Shown: in pieces, positions 1 to 6,159 of the stretch
How positions within the stretch are numbered: position 1 is the stretch's first letter
Layout: each line of letters begins with the position of its first letter
Assembly: GCA_946546075.1 (NCBI GenBank)
Contig: CAMNNV010000082.1
Coordinates: 1-6,189, forward strand
Direction of reading: 5' to 3'
Length of the DNA: 6,189 bases
Source of the DNA: an uncultured Bacillota bacterium
GTDB lineage: Bacteria; Bacillota; Clostridia; Peptostreptococcales; Anaerovoracaceae
Program-made: the position numbers and the translations under genes
The notes under the pieces: generated by a model
What the model saw: only the letters and a program-made list of their open reading frames with translations
Told to the model about the DNA's origin: nothing
The model's database searches: none

Positions 1-99
1 CCGCTGGACGACTGCATCTACGATATGCCGGGTGTCATGAGCCGTAAGAAGCAGCTCCTTCCGGAAGTGATCAGTGCGATCGATAATGAATCCTATTAA
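1..99 (+). CDS. ppaC: C-terminal fragment of Mn-dependent (family II) inorganic pyrophosphatase
   Basis: Only the last 32 codons and the TAA stop are in the window; the gene begins upstream of position 1. The visible peptide contains PGVMSRKKQLLPEV. SRKKQ is the signature of the C-terminal DHHA2 domain of family II inorganic pyrophosphatases, and its basic residues bind pyrophosphate. These cytosolic enzymes hydrolyse pyrophosphate to two phosphates, pulling biosynthetic reactions forward, and are common in Firmicutes. The motif lies about 15 residues from the end, as expected for the family, so the C-terminus is intact. Whether the protein carries the CBS-DRTGG regulatory insert seen in many clostridial versions cannot be judged from this piece. 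The gene is separated from the next one by a terminator and a fresh promoter, so it is probably not part of the following operon. The family call rests mainly on one short motif. Confidence 0.82.
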   Translation, partial: PLDDCIYDMPGVMSRKKQLLPEVISAIDNESY

Positions 100-107
100 T
101 AAAGAAT

Positions 108-140
108 AAAGGGCGGCAGAATACCTGCCGTTCTTTTTTT
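108..140 (+). terminator. Rho-independent terminator after the pyrophosphatase gene
   Basis: The arms AAAGGGCGGCAG (108-119) and CTGCCGTTCTTT (125-136) pair through a core of six Watson-Crick pairs (CGGCAG/CTGCCG). The stem extends outward with two G-U pairs, one G-C and three A-T pairs. The loop is AATAC (120-124). Seven consecutive T residues (134-140) follow. It starts nine bases after the stop codon, so it should end the upstream transcript and insulate the operon that follows. Confidence 0.9.
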
Positions 141-163
141 GTGTAAATTTTCAGTTAATTAGA

Positions 164-192
164 TTGACGCGCCAGTCCGGGTATAGTATGAT
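164..192 (+). promoter_or_regulatory. Sigma-70/SigA-type promoter of the operon
   Basis: TTGACG (164-169, five of six to the -35 consensus) and TATGAT (187-192, five of six to the -10 consensus) are separated by exactly 17 bp. It lies between the upstream terminator and the regulator gene. The expected transcription start is near 199-200, giving a short leader of about 38 bases before the ATG at 238. No other promoter of this quality was found in the small gaps inside the operon. Confidence 0.8.
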
Positions 193-202
193 TATTGCAA
201 CG

Positions 203-224
203 AAAGGTTATCGTGATTACCTTT
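203..224 (+). promoter_or_regulatory. Putative TetR operator: 22-bp imperfect palindrome at the transcription start
   Basis: The outer arms AAAGGT (203-208) and ACCTTT (219-224) are perfect inverted repeats. The inner ATC (210-212) and GAT (215-217) also match, giving 18 of 22 symmetrical positions. The site begins a few bases downstream of the predicted +1 and ends directly against the ribosome binding site. A bound repressor dimer there would block promoter clearance. Size, symmetry and position fit an autoregulatory TetR-family operator, since the gene that follows encodes such a regulator. Alternatively, the arms could form an RNA hairpin beside the ribosome binding site. Binding is inferred. 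Confidence 0.6.
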
Positions 225-229
225 GGAGG
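225..229 (+). promoter_or_regulatory. Ribosome binding site that fixes the start of the TetR gene
   Basis: GGAGG lies eight bases before ATG 238. The longer reading from TTG 223 would place this Shine-Dalgarno sequence inside the coding region and has no site of its own, so ATG 238 is preferred. Confidence 0.85.
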
Positions 230-237
230 AAGCGACT

Positions 238-906
238 ATGAACACGAACGTGAAAAGGAAGCAGGAACTCATCAGGATCACCTATGAGATACTGGCATCT
301 GAAGGCAGCGAAGGGATCAGTATCCGAAGGATCGCATCGGAAGCGGGTTGCACAAGTGCAGCCATCTACAAACATTTTGACAATCTTGAGCATCTTATCA
401 TGCTGGCATCTGTAAAATTCCTCGAACCGTACATGGACAAGCTCGCGGAACTTTCGAAGAGGGAAGACCTCTCCGGTATACAGATGAATCTCATCTTGTG
501 GCGAGAATTTCTAAGAGAAGCTTTTGACAAAAAAGAATACTATGAAATGATGTTCATCAGTGCTGACAGGAACAAGATGAAGGCATGTGTGGAGGAGTAT
601 TTCAATATCTTCAAGGATGAATTTGTGGATGTGGATCCTGTGGCTGCAGGGATACTTTTCAGCAACAGCATCCACTACAGAGAGGCGATACGTCTTCAGC
701 AGGCGGCAGCTGCAGGACAGATCTCACCGAGAAATGCCAGGATGCTCAGCGACCTTACGGAAGCGGTATTCATCGGAAGACTGATGAGACACGATGAAGA
801 AGATGATGAGAAGAGAGCCGCAGAAGAATGTTACGAACTGATCTATAACCTGTATGAGAAGTATGTTGATCCGGAGCTGATTCCGGATATAAGCGAAAGG
901 AGTTAA
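238..906 (+). CDS. TetR/AcrR-family transcriptional regulator
   Basis: This is a 222-residue one-component regulator. The N-terminal TetR helix-turn-helix is clear: helix 1 (about 8-22), then GISIRRIASEAG (26-37), then the recognition helix region CTSAAIYKHF (38-47), followed by the typical DNLEHLI. From about residue 60 on it is a helical ligand-binding and dimerisation domain of usual length, with an acidic stretch DEEDDEKRAAEE (186-197) near the end. Such proteins are usually cytosolic dimers that repress a nearby promoter until a small ligand binds. The ligand domain is too variable to name the inducer. The gene is first in the operon, preceded by its own promoter and a palindrome, and ends five bases before the aldehyde dehydrogenase start. 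It is therefore probably an autorepressor controlling the four enzymes behind it; that role is inferred from position. ATG 238 was chosen over the upstream in-frame TTG 223 because of the Shine-Dalgarno sequence at 225-229. Confidence 0.93.
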   Translation: MNTNVKRKQELIRITYEILASEGSEGISIRRIASEAGCTSAAIYKHFDNLEHLIMLASVKFLEPYMDKLAELSKREDLSGIQMNLILWREFLREAFDKKEYYEMMFISADRNKMKACVEEYFNIFKDEFVDVDPVAAGILFSNSIHYREAIRLQQAAAAGQISPRNARMLSDLTEAVFIGRLMRHDEEDDEKRAAEECYELIYNLYEKYVDPELIPDISERS

Positions 907-911
907 CCGTT

Positions 912-2408
912 ATGAGCAATTACACACCGAAACTGGAATGGGCCAAAGAGTGGCTGAGCGAAGTCAAGAAGCCTTACATCGGAGGCAAGTTCATCGAACC
1001 ACATGGACCTGTTATCGAATCGATCAATCCTGCAACATGTGAAGTTATCGGTCACGTTGCAACTTGTACTGAAGAAGATGTCAATGCAGCTGTAGCAGCA
1101 GCAAGAGAAGCATTCGACAACGGTCCGTGGACCAGCACCATCAGCCACAAAGAACGCGGCATCATCATGAGAAAACTCGCGCAGATCCTGAGAGATCACG
1201 TGGAAGAAATCGCTACGCTGGAAGCTTTGGATAACGGTAAGACTTTCCAGGAGGGATGCGAAGATACGATCAATGTTGCTGACTTCCTCGATTACTATTC
1301 AGGATGGGCAGACAAGTACTACGGCGAAGTAAACCCTGTAGGCGGAGACTTCTTCTCCTATACAGTAAGAGAGCCGGTCGGTGTATGCGGACAGATCGTT
1401 CCTTGGAACTATCCGATGGATATGGCAGGATACAAGATCGCCCCTGCACTGGCAATGAGAAATACGATCGTCTTCAAATCATCCAGCCACACCATGTTCT
1501 CCATGATCAGGACTGCTGAGCTCTTTGACGAGTCAGGACTTCTGCCGACAGGCGTATTCAACCTGATCACAGGTAAGGGAAGCATCGGTACTTATCTCAC
1601 AGCTCATAATGATGTGGACAAGGTGGCATTCACAGGAAGTACGGCAGTAGGACGCAAGCTGATCCACGATTCTGCAGACTCCAACCTCAAGCACGTGAGC
1701 CTCGAGCTGGGCGGCAAGTCAGCCAACATCATATTCGACGATTATCCTGACCTCGACTGGGCCATCGAAAGATCCTTCGTAGCCATGTTCTCAGGCAAAG
1801 CCGAGAAGTGCTCAGAGCCTACACGTCTTCTGGTTCAGAGAAGCATCTACGATAAGGTGCTCGACGGCATGGTGGAATATGCGAAGAACAACTGGAAAGT
1901 TGGAGATCCGTTCGATCCTGAGACGACACAGGGAGCACAGGTCAATAAGGAACAGTTCGACCGCATCATGGAATACATCGAGATCGGTAAAGAAGAAGGC
2001 GCAAGACTCGTTCTGGGCGGCGACAGAAATACAGAAGGCGACAACGCGAAGGGTTACTTCATCAACCCTACTATCTTTGCGGACTGCACAAACGATATGA
2101 GAATCTGCCAGGAAGAGATCTTCGGACCAGTCCTCGCCGTGATCCCGTTCGATACCGAGGAAGAAGCCGTTGCCATCGCCAATGATTCCACTTACGGTCT
2201 GGCTGCAGGTTTCTGGACAGGCGATGTTTCAAGAACGCAGAGAGTAGCCAACAAGCTCCAGGCTGGACAGATCTTCATCAATAAATACGGATGCTATGAG
2301 CATACGAGCCCATTCGGCGGATACAAGCAGAGCGGATGGGGAATGGAATGCGGAGATCTGTCACTGGATCTTTACACGAAGAGAAAGTCTATCTGGTATG
2401 CATATTAA
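912..2408 (+). CDS. NAD(P)-dependent aldehyde dehydrogenase, divergent active-site segment
   Basis: This 498-residue cytosolic protein belongs to the aldehyde dehydrogenase superfamily, which oxidises aldehydes to carboxylic acids. Full-length architecture is visible. PWNYP carries the catalytic Asn (N166), and the cofactor lysine is K189. The Rossmann loop FTGSTAVG is at 240-247. The general base Glu is in LELGGK (E265), and EEIFGP (401-406) and PFGGYKQSG follow near the end. The nucleophile is C300, 35 residues after E265, close to the usual spacing. Its surroundings (GKAEKCSEPTR) depart from the usual NxGQxC pattern. In the KPSE-type cofactor motif the glutamate that holds the adenosine ribose is serine (S192). 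No targeting peptide is seen. AAGGAG (897-902), inside the end of the regulator gene, lies nine bases before the ATG; the gene gap is only 5 bp. The next gene encodes an alcohol dehydrogenase, so the pair could take an alcohol to an acid. The substrate is unknown. Confidence 0.93.
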   Translation: MSNYTPKLEWAKEWLSEVKKPYIGGKFIEPHGPVIESINPATCEVIGHVATCTEEDVNAAVAAAREAFDNGPWTSTISHKERGIIMRKLAQILRDHVEEIATLEALDNGKTFQEGCEDTINVADFLDYYSGWADKYYGEVNPVGGDFFSYTVREPVGVCGQIVPWNYPMDMAGYKIAPALAMRNTIVFKSSSHTMFSMIRTAELFDESGLLPTGVFNLITGKGSIGTYLTAHNDVDKVAFTGSTAVGRKLIHDSADSNLKHVSLELGGKSANIIFDDYPDLDWAIERSFVAMFSGKAEKCSEPTRLLVQRSIYDKVLDGMVEYAKNNWKVGDPFDPETTQGAQVNKEQFDRIMEYIEIGKEEGARLVLGGDRNTEGDNAKGYFINPTIFADCTNDMRICQEEIFGPVLAVIPFDTEEEAVAIANDSTYGLAAGFWTGDVSRTQRVANKLQAGQIFINKYGCYEHTSPFGGYKQSGWGMECGDLSLDLYTKRKSIWYAY

Positions 2409-2433
2409 TGATTAGAAAAAGGAGAACAAGATC

Positions 2434-3552
2434 ATGAAAATGAAAGCTGCCGTAATGGAAGAAGCAAACAAGCCATTAGTCATAAAAGAAATGGAACTGG
2501 ATCCGCCTAAGTCAAATGAAGTCCTCGTCAAGATCCTGGCAACGGCTGTATGCCACAGCGATCTTAACGGACTGGAAGATACGACGGCACCTGTACCGAT
2601 GATCCTCGGTCACGAAGGTTGCGGTGTCGTAGTTGAAGTAGGCGATAATGTCAAGACATGCAAAGTAGGCGATAAGGTCGTTCTCAGCTGGGACCCTGCA
2701 TGCGGCACATGTCCGTACTGCAGAGTGGGCAAGACACACCTTTGCGAATCCGCATTCGGACCGATGTTCGGAGGCACACTCCTGGACAATACGTCCAGAC
2801 TCCATACGAAGACAGGCGGAGCAGCATACCACTATTCACTGCTTTCCACATTCGCTGAATACACAGTAGTTCCTGAGATGAGCTGCGTACCAGTGGATCC
2901 TGCGATCCCTGCTGCACAGGCATGCATGATCGGTTGCGGCGTAGCAACAGGTTACGGCGCAGCAGTCAAGGCTGCAAAGGTAGAGCCGGGCTCCTCCGTT
3001 GCTGTATTCGGTCTCGGTGGCGTAGGTACGAACGCGATCCAGGGTGCAAAGCTTGCAGGTGCCAGCATCGTCATCGCGTGCGACATCAAAGACAAGAACC
3101 TGGAGAAGGCGAAGAAGTACGGCGCAACGCATACCGTGAACACTTTGAAGGAAGATGCTCCTGCGAAGATCGCAGAGATCTGCGAGGGTATCGGCTGTGA
3201 TTATGCGATCGACTGCACAGGTAACACTATGGTCGGTGCGATGGCATACGCCAGCATCAGAAAGGGCGGTACAGCAGTCGTTATCGGAGCATATCCCGGC
3301 GACGGCAAGATCACACTTCCTGCAGGAGGCTTCCACAGAACAGCGAAAGTCCTGAGAGGTTCCTTCTACGGTGACGTGAACCCATTCGACGATTTCCCTA
3401 AGATCGCGAATATGTACATGGCAGGTAAATATGACCTTGACAGCCTTATCATAGAGAAAATAAAATTAGAAGACATCAATAAGGCGTTTGATGCTTTCCA
3501 TGATCCGAACGGAGATAACATGGGAAGATACATCATCGAATTCGATGAGTAG
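2434..3552 (+). CDS. Zinc-dependent alcohol dehydrogenase (medium-chain, MDR superfamily)
   Basis: This 372-residue enzyme interconverts a primary alcohol and an aldehyde with NAD(H). The catalytic zinc ligands are visible as C40 (in CHSD), H60 with E61 (GHEGCG) and C168 (MIGCGVATGYGA). The structural zinc lobe has four cysteines, C90, C93, C96 and C104, with the usual Cx2Cx2Cx7C spacing. The Rossmann domain has GLGGVG (193-198), and D217 at the end of the next strand favours NAD over NADP. The pattern resembles the class III/aryl-alcohol dehydrogenase branch, with KVEPGSSVAVFGLGGVG and KYGATHTVN both typical. Length is normal and nothing is missing. AAGGAG (2419-2424) sits nine bases before ATG 2434; a second in-frame ATG at 2440 would be 15 bases away and is less likely. 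It lies 25 bp after the aldehyde dehydrogenase, suggesting consecutive steps. Whether it works as an oxidase-direction or aldehyde-reducing enzyme, and on what, cannot be read here. Confidence 0.93.
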   Translation: MKMKAAVMEEANKPLVIKEMELDPPKSNEVLVKILATAVCHSDLNGLEDTTAPVPMILGHEGCGVVVEVGDNVKTCKVGDKVVLSWDPACGTCPYCRVGKTHLCESAFGPMFGGTLLDNTSRLHTKTGGAAYHYSLLSTFAEYTVVPEMSCVPVDPAIPAAQACMIGCGVATGYGAAVKAAKVEPGSSVAVFGLGGVGTNAIQGAKLAGASIVIACDIKDKNLEKAKKYGATHTVNTLKEDAPAKIAEICEGIGCDYAIDCTGNTMVGAMAYASIRKGGTAVVIGAYPGDGKITLPAGGFHRTAKVLRGSFYGDVNPFDDFPKIANMYMAGKYDLDSLIIEKIKLEDINKAFDAFHDPNGDNMGRYIIEFDE

Positions 3553-3565
3553 AGGGATTTGACCG

Positions 3566-3571
3566 AAGGAG
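3566..3571 (+). promoter_or_regulatory. Ribosome binding site that fixes the start of the lyase gene
   Basis: AAGGAG lies five bases before ATG 3577. The longer in-frame reading from TTG 3559 has only AGAGGG two bases upstream, too close to be used, and would add six residues that match nothing in the family. ATG 3577 is therefore chosen. Confidence 0.8.
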
Positions 3572-3576
3572 AAAAA

Positions 3577-4839
3577 ATGGAAACACAGATACTCTATGGG
3601 GAGCAGACGAAACTGACAGCACGGAACATGACTTTCAGTGACTGGAAGCTTAGGCACTTCCCGGAGTTCATCGATGCGGCGCTCAATATCAAGGCGGCAT
3701 GTGCCATCGCAAACTACAGGGCCGGAGAATTATCGGAAGAGAAAAAAGATGCTATCGTTGCAGCGTGCAAGGAACTGAGGCTCGGCAAGTACAGAAACCA
3801 GTTCATCGTCGACGTCTTCCACGGCGGAGGCGGCATCGGCATCAATATGAATTTCAATGAAGTCATAGCCAACAAGGCCGGTCATGATGTGCATCCTGTG
3901 GATGACGTCAATATGAACCAGTCCACTTCAGACTTCTGTCATACGGCCATGAGGATAGCGCTCATGTATTCCACAAGATCGCTTCTTGGTGTCCTTGATG
4001 ATATGTGCAATACTGCCGATCAGAAGATCAAAGAGTTCAAACCGTACACTACGATCGCGAGGACCTGCTGGCAGGATGGGATGCAGATCGAAGCATCCGC
4101 GCTGTTTGAGGGGTTCAAACAGGCGCTGGATTACAGAAAAAATTCCCTGGAACGCAGTATTCAGGAGCTTACCTGGATCAATATGGGGTATACTGTAGTC
4201 GGTACCGGTACAGGAGCAAGCCAGGCGTATAAGGATGAGATCGAGAAAGCTTTGCGTGAGTATCTCAATCTGCCGCTGGCCATGACCCAGAAGCCGTATG
4301 TACACGCGCAGTATCCTTATGACCTCGTTCAGGTGTCAGCGCAGATCAAGATGATATCCGGAATACTGTCCAAGCTTGCAAGAGACGTGCGCATCCTTTC
4401 GTCAGGCCCTGAGACAGGACTGCACGAGTGGAACATCCCGGCTGTACAGAAGGGCTCCTCGTTCTTCCCGGGCAAGGTCAATCCTGTAATTCCGGAGATG
4501 GTGATCCAGTGCGACCTGCTGATTTCCGGTAACAATTCCATCATGCAGACGGCACTGTCCATGGGAGAAGTCCATCTGAACGTATGGGAAGAGATGATGG
4601 GGTTCCTGCTCCTGGAGAATGTACGCATGCTCCGCAGAGCAACGAGATCCTTCAATCAAAGATGCGTATCCGGGATCACCCTCGATATGGAGACCATGGC
4701 GAGGTATGCCAATGCGAGCATCCCTCTCGTGGTGCAGGCAAAAGAAGAATATGGTTACGAGAAACTCTCCGAGAGGATCAAGAAGGAAGGCCTCAAAGGC
4801 GTCGTAGCTGCGATCAGAGAGCGAAGAAAGAAAGGATAA
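3577..4839 (+). CDS. Aspartase/fumarase-superfamily lyase, divergent, substrate unknown
   Basis: This is a 420-residue cytosolic enzyme, expected to be a homotetramer with active sites built from three subunits. The superfamily splits X-succinates into fumarate plus a leaving group. Visible motifs include LYGEQT (6-11), INMNFNEVIANK (89-100), VNMNQSTSD (111-119), ARTCWQDGM (161-169), VVGTGTG (207-213), LSSGP (274-278) and the signature GSSFFPGKVNPVIPE (293-307). S294 is the likely catalytic base. Ser116, Thr117, Ser295, Thr163, Lys300 and Asn302, equivalents of the carboxylate-binding residues of Bacillus aspartase, are kept. The equivalents of its amino-group pocket, Thr101, Asn142 and His188, are Ile87, Ser118 and Cys164. 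Ordinary aspartases are about 470 residues. Here the N-terminus, the loop before HPVDD and the C-terminal lid domain are shorter, ending in RERRKKG. Automated annotation would probably say aspartate ammonia-lyase; I doubt that specificity. It lies 24 bp after the alcohol dehydrogenase and 6 bp before the malic enzyme gene. Confidence 0.88.
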   Translation: METQILYGEQTKLTARNMTFSDWKLRHFPEFIDAALNIKAACAIANYRAGELSEEKKDAIVAACKELRLGKYRNQFIVDVFHGGGGIGINMNFNEVIANKAGHDVHPVDDVNMNQSTSDFCHTAMRIALMYSTRSLLGVLDDMCNTADQKIKEFKPYTTIARTCWQDGMQIEASALFEGFKQALDYRKNSLERSIQELTWINMGYTVVGTGTGASQAYKDEIEKALREYLNLPLAMTQKPYVHAQYPYDLVQVSAQIKMISGILSKLARDVRILSSGPETGLHEWNIPAVQKGSSFFPGKVNPVIPEMVIQCDLLISGNNSIMQTALSMGEVHLNVWEEMMGFLLLENVRMLRRATRSFNQRCVSGITLDMETMARYANASIPLVVQAKEEYGYEKLSERIKKEGLKGVVAAIRERRKKG

Positions 4840-4845
4840 GAATTT

Positions 4846-6018
4846 ATGGATTATGCAAAAGAGTCACTGAAACTGCATGAACAGTGGAAGGGCAAGATAG
4901 AAGTGATTTCAACAGTACCTGTAGAGAATGAACAGGACCTTTCTCTGGCTTATACACCGGGTGTTGCACAGCCGTGTTTGGAGATCCAGAAGGATATCGA
5001 TCTCAGCTATGAGCTCACAAGAAGGCATAATATGTGCGCTGTAATAACAGACGGATCTGCCGTTCTCGGTCTTGGTGATATCGGACCGGAAGCGGGCATG
5101 CCTGTCATGGAAGGTAAATGCGTACTCTTCAAATCATTTGGAGATGTAGATGCTTTCCCTCTCTGCGTGAAGACGAAGGACGTGGATGAATTCGTAAATG
5201 CGGTATACCTCATGAGCGGTTCATTCGGCGGCATCAATCTGGAGGACATATCAGCACCGAGATGCTTCGAGATCGAGAGAAAGCTTAAAGAAAAGTGCGA
5301 TATCCCTATTTTCCACGATGACCAGCACGGAACAGCAGTCATCACACTGGCGGGACTTACGAACGCACTGAAAATCGTAGGCAAGAAGCTCGATGAGATC
5401 AAAGTCGTAACGTCAGGCGCAGGTGCAGCAGCCATCGCCATCGTGAAACTTCTCCTTTCAGCAGGCGTGAAGAACGTCGTGATGTGCGACCGCAAAGGCG
5501 CTATCTACGAAGGCAGAGAAGGCCTCAACTGGATCAAGGAAGAGATGGCCCAGGTCACGAACCGCGAGAAACTCTCGGGATCACTTGCAGATGCACTGGT
5601 GGGTGCAGACGTATTCATCGGCGTTTCCGCTCCTGGAACCGTGACGACGGAAATGGTCAAGACCATGAACAAAGATGCGATCATCTTCGCATGCGCCAAC
5701 CCAACACCGGAGATCTTCCCGGAAGATGCTAAAGCAGGCGGCGCTCGCGTCGTAGCAACTGGTCGCAGCGACTTCCCGAACCAGATCAACAACGTTCTGG
5801 CATTCCCGGGAATCTTCAGAGGCACATTCGATGTCAGAGCAACGGACATCAATGAAGAAATGAAGGTGGCTGCAGCAGAAGCTCTCGCATCACTCATCTC
5901 AGATGAAGAACTGAAGGAAGATTACATCATCCCTAAGGCATTTGATAAGAGAGTAGGACCTGCCGTGGCAGCAGCAGTGGCCGAAGCAGCAAGAAAGAGT
6001 GGAGTAGCGAAACTGTAG
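4846..6018 (+). CDS. Malic enzyme, short bacterial type (oxaloacetate-decarboxylating malate dehydrogenase)
   Basis: This 390-residue enzyme catalyses oxidative decarboxylation of malate to pyruvate and CO2 with a divalent metal and NAD or NADP. It has the compact form lacking the phosphotransacetylase-like C-terminal domain of MaeB. Motifs in order: LAYTPGVAQPC (34-44) with the probable general acid Y36, EGKCVLFKSFGDVDAFP (89-105) with the probable base K91, the metal-binding NLEDISAPRCFEIE (131-144) and DDQHGTA (158-164), the dinucleotide loop SGAGAAA (190-196), FACANPTPEI (281-290) and TGRSDFPNQINN (305-316). D215 after the second Rossmann strand is compatible with NAD, but cofactor choice is not certain. 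Length is normal. AAAGGA (4831-4836), overlapping the end of the lyase gene, lies nine bases before the ATG. As last gene of the operon it would feed malate, perhaps formed from lyase-derived fumarate by a fumarase elsewhere, into pyruvate while yielding reduced cofactor. That link is inferred. Confidence 0.95.
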   Translation: MDYAKESLKLHEQWKGKIEVISTVPVENEQDLSLAYTPGVAQPCLEIQKDIDLSYELTRRHNMCAVITDGSAVLGLGDIGPEAGMPVMEGKCVLFKSFGDVDAFPLCVKTKDVDEFVNAVYLMSGSFGGINLEDISAPRCFEIERKLKEKCDIPIFHDDQHGTAVITLAGLTNALKIVGKKLDEIKVVTSGAGAAAIAIVKLLLSAGVKNVVMCDRKGAIYEGREGLNWIKEEMAQVTNREKLSGSLADALVGADVFIGVSAPGTVTTEMVKTMNKDAIIFACANPTPEIFPEDAKAGGARVVATGRSDFPNQINNVLAFPGIFRGTFDVRATDINEEMKVAAAEALASLISDEELKEDYIIPKAFDKRVGPAVAAAVAEAARKSGVAKL

Positions 6019-6054
6019 AAGGCCGGCCGCATGAATATTCATAAACTTTAATAG

Positions 6055-6100
6055 AAACCCTGAGACGCTCACGATTGTGGATCGTTCTCAGGGTTTTGTT
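6055..6100 (+). terminator. Rho-independent terminator closing the operon
   Basis: AAACCCTGAGA (6055-6065) pairs perfectly with TCTCAGGGTTT (6086-6096) over 11 bp. Bulging T6086 lets the stem continue as ACG/CGT (6065-6067 with 6083-6085). CAC/GTG (6070-6072 with 6077-6079) may close a small inner hairpin around GATT. The strand then reads TTTTGTT (6094-6100). It begins 36 bases after the malic enzyme stop codon and is the only strong terminator between the operon promoter and the window end. Confidence 0.9.
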
Positions 6101-6159
6101 ATGCTGCGGATGGAATCCTTGCCTCTGTCTAGGGTGTCGAGCCCGGTCATCGCTGATTA

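Noticed and set aside
223..237. Upstream TTG start that would lengthen the TetR protein by five residues
   Set aside because: The ribosome binding site GGAGG would lie inside that extension and is ideally placed for ATG 238.
141..237. Riboswitch or attenuator in the operon leader
   Set aside because: The transcribed leader is only about 38 bases, too short for a known riboswitch, and has no terminator hairpin. The palindrome there is better explained as an operator.
912..980. N-terminal extension of the aldehyde dehydrogenase as a microcompartment encapsulation peptide
   Set aside because: The first 20 or so residues are short, charged and typical of ordinary family members. No shell protein or other microcompartment gene is nearby.
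2836..3336. Open frame of 166 codons on the minus strand opposite the alcohol dehydrogenase
   Set aside because: It lies wholly within a clear zinc dehydrogenase gene, is rich in Cys and Arg as expected for an antisense frame, and matches no recognisable family.
5007..5495. Open frame of 162 codons on the minus strand opposite the malic enzyme
   Set aside because: It is the antisense of conserved malic enzyme motifs, with Ser/Pro-rich low-complexity content and no recognised domain.
6031..6051. Six-codon frame starting ATG after the malic enzyme
   Set aside because: It has no ribosome binding site, coincides with a DNA palindrome and is too short to support.
6101..6159. Possible promoter (TTGCCT, TATACA) for a downstream gene
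   Set aside because: The hexamers are weak matches and no pair has 16-18 bp spacing.
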